Source: Anaerolineales bacterium (GTDB lineage Bacteria > Chloroflexota > Anaerolineae > Anaerolineales > E44-bin32). Taken from it: 50,896 nucleotides of DNA. This document shows positions 7,037-13,694 of this stretch, piece after piece. How positions within the stretch are numbered: the stretch's first letter is position 1; each line of letters starts with the position of its first letter. The stretch lies in NCBI GenBank assembly GCA_029210945.1, contig JARGGH010000023.1, positions 1 through 50,896 on the forward strand, read 5' to 3'. The notes under the pieces were generated by a model, which was given only the letters and a program-made list of their open reading frames with translations, was not told where the DNA came from and searched no databases. The position numbers and the translations under genes are program-made.

Positions 7037-7912
7037 TCAAGCCTGCGGTGGGCGCGGGATGAGCACGGGCGTATTTTCTTTGTAAGCTTCGTAGTCTTCC
7101 TGCCCTCCCCACGTCTCGTCGGCGCGCTTCTCGAGCAATGGCACTCCGCTTATGCGGGTGATCAGCAGCGTGACGAAGACCGGCGAGATCAATGTCGCCC
7201 ACTGCCAGCCGCGTAACAAGGGCAGCGCAATGATCGCCACACCGATCCACAGCACGATCTCGCCGAAATAATTCGGGTGGCGTGACCATGCCCAGAGCCC
7301 GCTGGAAATGAAATTGCCCTGATTGGAAGGGTCGGCTTTGAAGCGGCTCTTCTGCGCATCGGCAGCGACCTCGAACGCGAACCCGAACAGCCAGATGAGG
7401 AAGCCAACCAGAGCGAACCCCCCCAGGTCTTTTCGGACGGAGGTCGTGATCGCGGCGAGCGCTGCCGCGGCGGTGAACGTTACCCACAAGCCCTGCAGCG
7501 TCCAGGCGTTCAGGAAGCGCAGAAGGGAGGGCTTGATATCGTCGAAGCGCTCATCTTTGCCTGATTTCTTAACCCGGCGGAAGAGGAACGTTCCCAGCCG
7601 GCCGGCCCAGATGACGACTAGCGCCGTGAGCAGTAGCGAGCGCCCGTCGACGGTCGGGCTGAGCAGAACGGAGACCGTGATCACGGTGATGTAGGTGATA
7701 CTCCCCGTCAGGTCGTAGAATTTCTCGGTTTGCAGAATGTATGCAGGGATGAACGCCAGCCACTGGATCAAAAATGCCAGCCCAACGGCCAGCGCAAACA
7801 ACGGAATACCGGCGATCCTGGCACCGCCCTGACTTCCTGCGATTGCGACTCCAGCACCGATTAAGATCACGATGGGGAGCGCGATAAGCGCGTTGCGATC
7901 CGTCTTCATCAT
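7037..7912 (-). CDS. DUF1295 (steroid 5-alpha-reductase-like) membrane protein
   Basis: The 291-residue integral membrane protein belongs to the DUF1295 family, related in fold to steroid 5-alpha reductases and isoprenylcysteine methyltransferases. The C-terminal cofactor-binding part is well conserved: DAQKSRFK, then SSGLWAWSRHPNYFGEIVLW and near the end GQEDYEAYKENTPVLIPRPP. About seven helices are predicted. The bacterial substrate is unknown. ATG 7912 is chosen over an upstream in-frame start at 7954 because GGAAGGGA lies 7 nt before it and the extra residues are polar. It seems to be a separate transcription unit downstream of the thiamine operon on the same strand. Confidence 0.87.
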   Translation of the reverse strand: MMKTDRNALIALPIVILIGAGVAIAGSQGGARIAGIPLFALAVGLAFLIQWLAFIPAYILQTEKFYDLTGSITYITVITVSVLLSPTVDGRSLLLTALVVIWAGRLGTFLFRRVKKSGKDERFDDIKPSLLRFLNAWTLQGLWVTFTAAAALAAITTSVRKDLGGFALVGFLIWLFGFAFEVAADAQKSRFKADPSNQGNFISSGLWAWSRHPNYFGEIVLWIGVAIIALPLLRGWQWATLISPVFVTLLITRISGVPLLEKRADETWGGQEDYEAYKENTPVLIPRPPQA

Positions 7913-8059
7913 GCTCGATTCCCTTCCGCCTGTTTGTCCTTGATGGACAGTCAATTCGATCTAATTGTACCCGCGTATGAGCCGGGTCACCTCGATGGAT
8001 CTCGGGAACTGGGTGAGCACATGAATTGAAGGGCCGGGAACTGCGCGGCAGCTTGGCGA

Positions 8060-8539
8060 TTAAATCTCTGGCAGGTTGGCGAAGATGCCGCTGCGCTTTG
8101 AGGCTTGTTCCTGCAGATCATGGAGGGCGTGCAGAGCTTGTGTGCGATCCTGCTCCGGGATCTCGAGGTTTTCGAATTCGCCCTCATCGAGGATCGCGTG
8201 CCTGCCGTCAGGCATGACCACCAGATCGAGCGCCAGGTCCTCGGCGTACAGATGCTGCCCGTCCATGCGGGCCGGCCGGGCGATGTTGCAATACCAACCC
8301 TTAAATCGCTCTCCATCGCGACTGAAGACTTCAAAAATGTTGTACCAGCGATCAAAGAAGAACGTCTCGATGAAGATGTCATCGCGTTCCAGAAATAGCG
8401 GTCCGACGGCGACGTCATCGCGATCGAAACGCGCTTCAAGCCGGATGTGCGCTGGCGTCAAATGGATTGAACGCGCCAAGTACTTCCATACACGATTGCC
8501 GTGCTCATCCTGTTTGTGCACCCAGACCCGGTCGTTCAT
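8060..8539 (-). CDS. DUF402 family nucleotide phosphatase-like protein
   Basis: The 159-residue protein is a DUF402 protein. The core RWYNIFEVF, KGWYCNIARPARMDG and LALDLVVMPDGRHAILDEGEFE carries the Asp/Glu cluster that binds divalent metals in this family. Characterised relatives hydrolyse nucleoside di- or triphosphates, or CMP esters (FomD). Its ATG overlaps the stop of the transporter ATPase gene by 4 nt, so it is translationally coupled at the end of the thiamine operon. That context suggests a role in hydrolysing a thiamine phosphate, but this is only inference. No signal peptide. Confidence 0.85.
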   Translation of the reverse strand: MNDRVWVHKQDEHGNRVWKYLARSIHLTPAHIRLEARFDRDDVAVGPLFLERDDIFIETFFFDRWYNIFEVFSRDGERFKGWYCNIARPARMDGQHLYAEDLALDLVVMPDGRHAILDEGEFENLEIPEQDRTQALHALHDLQEQASKRSGIFANLPEI

Positions 8540-9573
8540 GCCAGCACCTGCAGGGCCTGTTGTGGATCGAAGCTCAGGTTAACGTGATCGCCCGGATCAG
8601 GCAGTGCGGTCCCGGTCATGAAATCGAAGATAAGTTCCGTGCCCTCTACATCGACTTTGAGCCGCTGCGTGCCGCCGCGGAAAGATCGCTGGATGACGCG
8701 CCCTTCGAGCACGGTTGGCCCCGGGCCGCCCAGGCGGACCTGATCCGGACGCAGCAGCAGCGTGGCGCCCTCCCCGACCTCCCGGCCAACGCTGAACCGG
8801 CCGATCGGTGTTTGAACCTCGCCTCGCTTCAGGTCCGCTGGCTTGCTGACCGGAAGCAGGTTCGACAACCCCAGAAAGCGTGCGACGAAGAGCGAGGCGG
8901 GAGCGCAGTAGATTTCCTCGGGCGTCCCGACCTGTGCGATGCGACCAGCGTGCATAATCACCACCCGGGCGGCGACCGCAAACGCTTCTTCCTGGTCATG
9001 GGTAACGTAGATTGCGGTTTGATTCATGCTGTGCAGGATCTCGGGCAGCTGCAGCATCAGTCGTTCCCGCAGCGTGCGGTCCAGCGCGCCGAATGGTTCA
9101 TCGAGCATGAGCAATCCGGGCTGCGGCGCCAGCGAGCGCGCCAGGGCGACGCGCTGGCGTTCACCTCCTGAAAGCGTGTCGACGTTCCGGCTTCCAAAGG
9201 CGCTCAAACCGACAAGTTCCAGAACCTCCCGGGTTCGCTGCTCAATCTGCGCCGGCTGCATCGATTGCATGCGCAGACCAAAGGCTACGTTCTCCGAGAC
9301 GTCCATATGCGGGAAGAGGGCGAATTCCTGAAACATCAGCCCGAAATTTCGTTTGTGTGCGGGTATGCTGGCGAGATCCTGGCCTTGCCAGGTGATCGTT
9401 CCACGATCAGGCGGCACAAGCCCGGCGATGATATGCAGCAGTGTCGATTTCCCACACCCGCTTGGGCCGAGCACGGAGAGGATCTGGCCTTCTTCGAGAT
9501 CGAAACTGACCCGATCGAGGGCGGTCGTGCTCCCGAATGTCTTATGGATGTCGCGTACCAGCAGTCCGTTCAA
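8536..9573 (-). CDS. thiQ: Thiamine ABC transporter, ATP-binding protein
   Basis: A 345-residue cytoplasmic ATPase that powers uptake with the fused permease. Walker A is GPSGCGKST, the Q-loop FQEFALFP, the signature LSGGERQRVALARS, Walker B LLMLDEPFGALD, and the switch His lies in VTHDQEEA. A C-terminal TOBE-type domain follows (about 240-345). It is longer than E. coli ThiQ and resembles the PotA/FbpC type, so the ATPase alone would not reveal the substrate. The operon, riboswitch and thiN do. The start is a TTG at 9573 preceded by AAGGGTAG. It lies 20 nt after thiP and overlaps the DUF402 gene by 4 nt. Confidence 0.85.
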   Translation of the reverse strand: MNGLLVRDIHKTFGSTTALDRVSFDLEEGQILSVLGPSGCGKSTLLHIIAGLVPPDRGTITWQGQDLASIPAHKRNFGLMFQEFALFPHMDVSENVAFGLRMQSMQPAQIEQRTREVLELVGLSAFGSRNVDTLSGGERQRVALARSLAPQPGLLMLDEPFGALDRTLRERLMLQLPEILHSMNQTAIYVTHDQEEAFAVAARVVIMHAGRIAQVGTPEEIYCAPASLFVARFLGLSNLLPVSKPADLKRGEVQTPIGRFSVGREVGEGATLLLRPDQVRLGGPGPTVLEGRVIQRSFRGGTQRLKVDVEGTELIFDFMTGTALPDPGDHVNLSFDPQQALQVLA

Positions 9574-9593
9574 TGTTGGCTACCCTTCGTTCG

Positions 9594-11360
9594 TCAGAAT
9601 TCGCCGATATCGGCGACGCGGAAGCGCTCAATCAGCAGCATGCCGCCGGCTGTGACCGCCATCAAGATGGTGCTCAACGCCATCGCCTGTCCGAAGTTGA
9701 TCGCCCCGGGGCGGGATAGAAAGCGGTACATCGCAACCGGGATCGTCGGGAATTCCGGCCGGGCGACGAGCGCCGTGGCGCCAAACTCGCCCATCGAGAT
9801 CGTGAACGCGAATACCCCTGCGACCAGGAGCGCCCTTCCGATCAACGGGAGATCGATGGTGAGAAAAACGTGCCAGGGAGATGCACCCAGGGTCGCCGCC
9901 GCTTGCCGCAGCCTCGGCTGGATACTGCGCAGCGCGGGTGTGAGGCTGCGCACGACGAATGGGAATGCGACGAGCGTGTGTGCAATCGGCACCAGGACCG
10001 GTGAAGCGCGCAGGTTTAACGGCGGTGAGTCCAGCGCAACGATGAACCCCAGACCCAGGGTGACGGCGGAGGTGCCCAGCGGCAGCATGAGCAGCGGATC
10101 CAGCCAGCGGTTGATGCGCGCGCCCTGCTCGCGGGCGAGCGCCCACGCGGCTGGCAATCCGATCATGATCGCGAGCAGCACCGTCGCGCCGGCGTAGACA
10201 AGTGAATTACGAATCGCGGCAGCCGGGGTGACGAAGAAGAGCGACCCCTGCGGGTTCTCGTTCAGCTCGGTGTAGTTCTTCAGCGTGAAACCTTGCTCCA
10301 CCTGCTGGCCGCGCGGCGCGGTTCCAAAACGTGTAAACGATCTCATCGTCAAGCCCAGCAGCGGGGTTACCAGCAGCGTGACCAGCAGGATGACGTTGAG
10401 AGCGACAGCAGCTTTTTGGGTGCGGCTGGTGGGTGTCCGCTGCGTGATTTCGCGGCTGTGGATCTTGAGCGGCCGCGAGAGCCGGGCGCTCATGCGTGTG
10501 TAGACGATCGTCAGAACGAGTGTGCAGACCAACTGCAGCATCGCCAGCGTTGCGGCTGTGGGGAGGTTAAATAGGCCGATCGTCTGGTAGTAGATTTCGA
10601 CTTCGAGCGTCGCAAACTTTGGGCCGCCGAGGATCAGGATGACACCGAAGGAGGTGAAATCGAAGATGAAGACCAGCAGGGCTGCAGCGGCAATCGCCGG
10701 TGAGAGCAGCGGGATGGTGATCTTGCGCAGCACCTGCCAGCGATTGGCGCCCAGCATGACCGCCGCATCTCCGAGATGGGGGTCGAGGCGCGCCCAGAAA
10801 TCACCAACCATTCGCAGGACGATGGTCGTGTTGTAGAAGACGTGCGCAACTAGAATGGCGATGATTGAGTTCGTGAATTGAACCGGTGGTTGGTTCAAAT
10901 CAAAAAGCGCCATCATCCCGAGGTTGATCCAGCCGCGCGGTCCGAGCAGGGCGTTGAACGCCGCCGCGACGACGAGCGTCGGTAGAACAAAGGGGATGCT
11001 CGTGAGCGCGCGCAGGAACTGTTTGCCGCGAAAGCGGTGGCGGGCGAAAAGGTAAGCGCCGGGCAGGCCGATGAGCAGCGTGATGATCGTCGACAGGGCG
11101 GCTTGCCAGGTCGTAAACCAGAGCACGGCGCGTGTCCGGGGGGCGCTGAGCGTGCTCAAGGTGGATGCCAACGGCGATCCTTCGGCACGGACGAAGCTCA
11201 AAGCTGTGATCTTCAACAGCGGGTAGAAGTAAAACAGCCCCAGAAAGAGAAGCGGGAGCAGCCAGAGTGCGAACAGGATCGATGTGCGCCCGTCCCGATT
11301 GGTCTCTCCCACAGAGCCGCCGGGCTGACCGTTAATTATTGGAGAACGGTCTCGTTCCAT
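9594..11360 (-). CDS. thiP: Thiamine ABC transporter, fused permease
   Basis: The 588-residue inner-membrane protein has about twelve helices and two copies of the binding-protein-dependent permease domain. Each carries an EAA-type loop that docks the ATPase: GDAAVMLGANRWQVLRKI in the first half and RQAAATLGASPWHVFLTI in the second. Fused permeases of this kind occur in ThiP, FbpB and related systems. Thiamine is assigned because of the TPP riboswitch and thiN in the same operon. ATG 11360 is taken rather than the upstream GTG at 11372; both overlap the end of thiB, by 25 or 37 nt. Confidence 0.85.
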   Translation of the reverse strand: MERDRSPIINGQPGGSVGETNRDGRTSILFALWLLPLLFLGLFYFYPLLKITALSFVRAEGSPLASTLSTLSAPRTRAVLWFTTWQAALSTIITLLIGLPGAYLFARHRFRGKQFLRALTSIPFVLPTLVVAAAFNALLGPRGWINLGMMALFDLNQPPVQFTNSIIAILVAHVFYNTTIVLRMVGDFWARLDPHLGDAAVMLGANRWQVLRKITIPLLSPAIAAAALLVFIFDFTSFGVILILGGPKFATLEVEIYYQTIGLFNLPTAATLAMLQLVCTLVLTIVYTRMSARLSRPLKIHSREITQRTPTSRTQKAAVALNVILLVTLLVTPLLGLTMRSFTRFGTAPRGQQVEQGFTLKNYTELNENPQGSLFFVTPAAAIRNSLVYAGATVLLAIMIGLPAAWALAREQGARINRWLDPLLMLPLGTSAVTLGLGFIVALDSPPLNLRASPVLVPIAHTLVAFPFVVRSLTPALRSIQPRLRQAAATLGASPWHVFLTIDLPLIGRALLVAGVFAFTISMGEFGATALVARPEFPTIPVAMYRFLSRPGAINFGQAMALSTILMAVTAGGMLLIERFRVADIGEF

Positions 11361-12430
11361 GCCTGGATCCACGCTTCACGTTGAGCCTCAATCGTTTCAG
11401 GTGCGACCGCTGCAGTTTCAGCGGGGATCACAAGATGTTCCTCAAAGACATCCGGCAGAGAAGCGTCCGGGTTAACAGGGAAGACGAACATATTCAGCGG
11501 CATATCTTCCTGGAATGCAGGTGAAAGCATGAAGTCGATCCAGGCGCGAGCGAGTTCGGGTTTTTCTGTCCCGGCGAGAACGCCGACGAATTCGATCTGG
11601 CGGAAGCAGCTGCCATCTTCATGAACAACACCGGTGGGCGGTTCATCAGGCTGCTCTTCTGCAAAATAAACCTCCGCCGGGGGGCTTGAACCGTAGGACA
11701 GCACGATCGGGCGTGTGCCGCCATGGGCGCTGAACTCACCGTAGTAGGCGGTCTCCCAATCGTTGACGACAAGCAGATCGTTGGCGACGAGTTCTTCCCA
11801 GTAGGCGAGGTAGTCCTGCTCGCCGAAGTATCCGATGGTCGCAAGCAGGAATGCCAGTCCGGGTGAGGAAGTCGCCGGGTTGGTGACCGCCAGCAGCCCC
11901 CGGTACTCCGCACCGGTGAGATCGTCCAGGTTCTGCGGTGGCTCGAGATCCAGCTCGCTGAAATAGGCTTTGTCATAGTTCAAGCATACGTCGCCGTAAT
12001 CTACAGGCAGGGCGCGGTATTGAGGGTCGAGTTCGAACCGGTCCGGGATGACCTCGAGCATTGGCGAAGGATAGGCTTCGAAGATCCTCTCCTCGAGGGC
12101 GCGGCTGAGAAAGGTGTTGTCCACCCCGTAAAAGACATCCGCCAGCGGGTTCTGTTTGGAGAGGATCGCCTGGTTCAACGCAGTGCCGGTGTCGCCCGCC
12201 TTCAAGAATTGAACATCGACATTGTATCTCTGTTCGAATTGTTCCACGACAGTTTCGGAGACCTCGACCGAGTCATGCCCCATGACCGTCAGTGTTTGCC
12301 GCTCGGTTTGTGTGCTCTCCGTCTCCCCGGCCGCACCCGTCGCCGGGCTTTCAGGCGCGCCCATAGAGGGCGCACAGGCGCCAATCAATAAAATCGTGAG
12401 AACGAGCAAAAGCTGCAGCCTCTTATTCAT
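11336..12430 (-). CDS. thiB: Thiamine ABC transporter, substrate-binding lipoprotein
   Basis: A 364-residue periplasmic-type binding protein with a lipoprotein signal: MNKRLQLLLVLTILLIGAC puts Cys at residue 19, followed by a Ser/Thr/Gly-rich tether. The mature part has the TbpA/ThiB-like fold, with FEQRYNVDVQFLKAGDTG, NPLADVFYGVDNTFLSRAL, LPVDYGDVCLNYDKAYF and the hinge region LSYGSSPPAEV. It should bind thiamine or its phosphates outside the membrane and deliver them to ThiP. ATG 12430 is used because AAGGATGG lies just upstream; ATG 12439 would sit inside that site. The gene lies 23 nt after thiN. Confidence 0.85.
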   Translation of the reverse strand: MNKRLQLLLVLTILLIGACAPSMGAPESPATGAAGETESTQTERQTLTVMGHDSVEVSETVVEQFEQRYNVDVQFLKAGDTGTALNQAILSKQNPLADVFYGVDNTFLSRALEERIFEAYPSPMLEVIPDRFELDPQYRALPVDYGDVCLNYDKAYFSELDLEPPQNLDDLTGAEYRGLLAVTNPATSSPGLAFLLATIGYFGEQDYLAYWEELVANDLLVVNDWETAYYGEFSAHGGTRPIVLSYGSSPPAEVYFAEEQPDEPPTGVVHEDGSCFRQIEFVGVLAGTEKPELARAWIDFMLSPAFQEDMPLNMFVFPVNPDASLPDVFEEHLVIPAETAAVAPETIEAQREAWIQAWNETVLQ

Positions 12431-12453
12431 GGAAACCATCCTTTTCTGGCTAC

Positions 12454-13107
12454 CTAAACCTCTTCACCAGCATCGATCACGATGCAGGCAAGCATCCCTT
12501 GCCTGAGGGTAACAAATGCAGGCTCTTCAACGACCACGTTGCTAACCCCGCGCGTGCTGCCGTGCTCGAGAGTCCCGTCGGTCAGTTCATATTCGAGCCC
12601 GCGTGTCGTGATGCCCTGCGCAGACCCATTAATCGGGATCAGGGATACGGTCACGCCGCGTTGACCCTGAATTTCAAGGGTTTGCCCGCCGGGCAGCATT
12701 TGAACAGATTGGGGTCCATCGAAGATCAGGATTGGTAGACCCTGGAACCGGGGTTGTGTCAGCAGCAAGATGTTCGCCAGTGTTTGATCCCAACGGCTGC
12801 CCAGGCCGCCGAGGATCAGGATTTCATCTGCGCTGCGATCCATGGCGACTTCGAGAGCAAGTTCAAGGTCCGTCTGATCTTTTCTGGCGGGATGCTCCTG
12901 GATTTCGGTGCCGCCCTGCCGCAGTTGATTCACAAGTTCCGGATCGACAGAATCGAGGTCCCCAACCAGAACGTCAGGGAACAATCCGAGCGCATGAAGG
13001 TGGTGGAGACCTCCATCTGCTGCAAAGAGTAGGTCCTCGGGTTGGATCCTGCCACGGTCCTGTTCTGGATGATCGAAGTTCCCGTTGCTGAAGATGACAA
13101 TACGCAA
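12454..13107 (-). CDS. thiN: Thiamine pyrophosphokinase
   Basis: The 217-residue cytosolic enzyme converts thiamine and ATP to thiamine diphosphate. It has the family motifs AADGGLHHL, VLVGDLDSVDPE, HPARKDQTDLELAL and GGLGSRWDQTLANI. A C-terminal beta-rich thiamine-binding domain follows, with QGITTRGLEYELTDG and GVSNVVVEEPAFVTL. The start is a TTG at 13107 with GGAGGG placed 7 nt before it. This ribosome site lies inside a hairpin directly after the TPP riboswitch. As first gene of the operon it lets imported thiamine be activated at once. Confidence 0.92.
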   Translation of the reverse strand: MRIVIFSNGNFDHPEQDRGRIQPEDLLFAADGGLHHLHALGLFPDVLVGDLDSVDPELVNQLRQGGTEIQEHPARKDQTDLELALEVAMDRSADEILILGGLGSRWDQTLANILLLTQPRFQGLPILIFDGPQSVQMLPGGQTLEIQGQRGVTVSLIPINGSAQGITTRGLEYELTDGTLEHGSTRGVSNVVVEEPAFVTLRQGMLACIVIDAGEEV

Positions 13108-13109
13108 AA

Positions 13110-13140
13110 CATCCCTCCGTCCGTTTACCGGTGAGGGATG
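13110..13140 (-). promoter_or_regulatory. Riboswitch expression platform: hairpin hiding the thiN ribosome site
   Basis: In the minus-strand RNA, CAUCCCUC (13140-13133) pairs perfectly with GAGGGAUG (13117-13110), an 8-bp stem that buries the Shine-Dalgarno GGAGGG of thiN. The CAUCCCUC strand can alternatively pair, 7 of 8 bases, with GAGGAAUG in the 3' part of the aptamer. This suggests translational control: TPP bound, hairpin formed, thiN translation off. Confidence 0.65.
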
Positions 13141-13154
13141 TCTGGCTCAGATCT

Positions 13155-13247
13155 CCATTCCTCCGCCGGCATTATCCGGATCAGGTGATACGGGTCGAGG
13201 GTCTAAACCCTCCTCTCAGCCCACGTCAGTGAGCTCCCCGAGGGTGG
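13155..13247 (-). ncRNA. TPP riboswitch (THI element) aptamer
   Basis: The minus-strand RNA carries the conserved cores of the TPP aptamer: GGGCUGAGA with a P3 arm (AGCUCAC/GUGGGCU), then ACCCGUAUCACCUGAUCCGG and AUAAUGCCGGCGGAGG. It lies about 50 nt upstream of thiN and faces it. The closing P1 helix is short or poorly defined, so the exact ends are approximate. Confidence 0.93.
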
Positions 13248-13331
13248 TTATTCGCTTTCAATCTTGAGTATATCGGGCTGGATGCCGCCGGTCAAGATGA
13301 CGAGCGCTCACGCATTCATGGGGGTGTGACC

Positions 13332-13694
13332 TCAAGCCAGCAGGCGCTGGACGCTCTGGAGCAGGTCCTCCATATCAAATGGTTTGAGCAGGTAGTCCTG
13401 GGCGCCGGCCTCGTAACCCATCTGGATTTCGTCTTCCTGGGCTTTGGCCGATATGAAAACGACCGGGATGTGTGCGATGGCTGGATCGCGTTTTATCTGT
13501 CGACAGACCTCGTAACCATCCATCTTGGGCATGCGAATATCTAACAGTGCGAGAGCAGGGCGTTCACGGGTGGCGATTTCCAATGCCGATTCGCCGTCCG
13601 CGGCGGTGAGGACATTGTAGTTGTTGTGCTGCAGTGTAAGCTCAACCAACTCCCGGATATGTTTTTCATCGTCGGCGACAAGGATCGTGATCAT
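13332..13694 (-). CDS. Single-domain response regulator (CheY-like)
   Basis: A 120-residue receiver domain alone. The acidic pocket is VADDE, the phospho-acceptor Asp lies in ALLDIRMPKMDG, the conserved Thr/Ser position is VFISAKA and the conserved Lys is in YLLKPFD. There is no output domain, so it must signal by binding a partner or acting in a phosphorelay. It begins with a 4-nt ATGA overlap with the large histidine kinase gene, hence the two are a cognate pair made together. Confidence 0.93.
   Translation of the reverse strand: MITILVADDEKHIRELVELTLQHNNYNVLTAADGESALEIATRERPALALLDIRMPKMDGYEVCRQIKRDPAIAHIPVVFISAKAQEDEIQMGYEAGAQDYLLKPFDMEDLLQSVQRLLA

Noticed and set aside
8536..12430. Iron(III) or spermidine-type ABC transporter
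   Set aside because: The ATPase and fused permease look like FbpBC or PotA types, but the TPP riboswitch and thiN in the same operon make thiamine far more likely.
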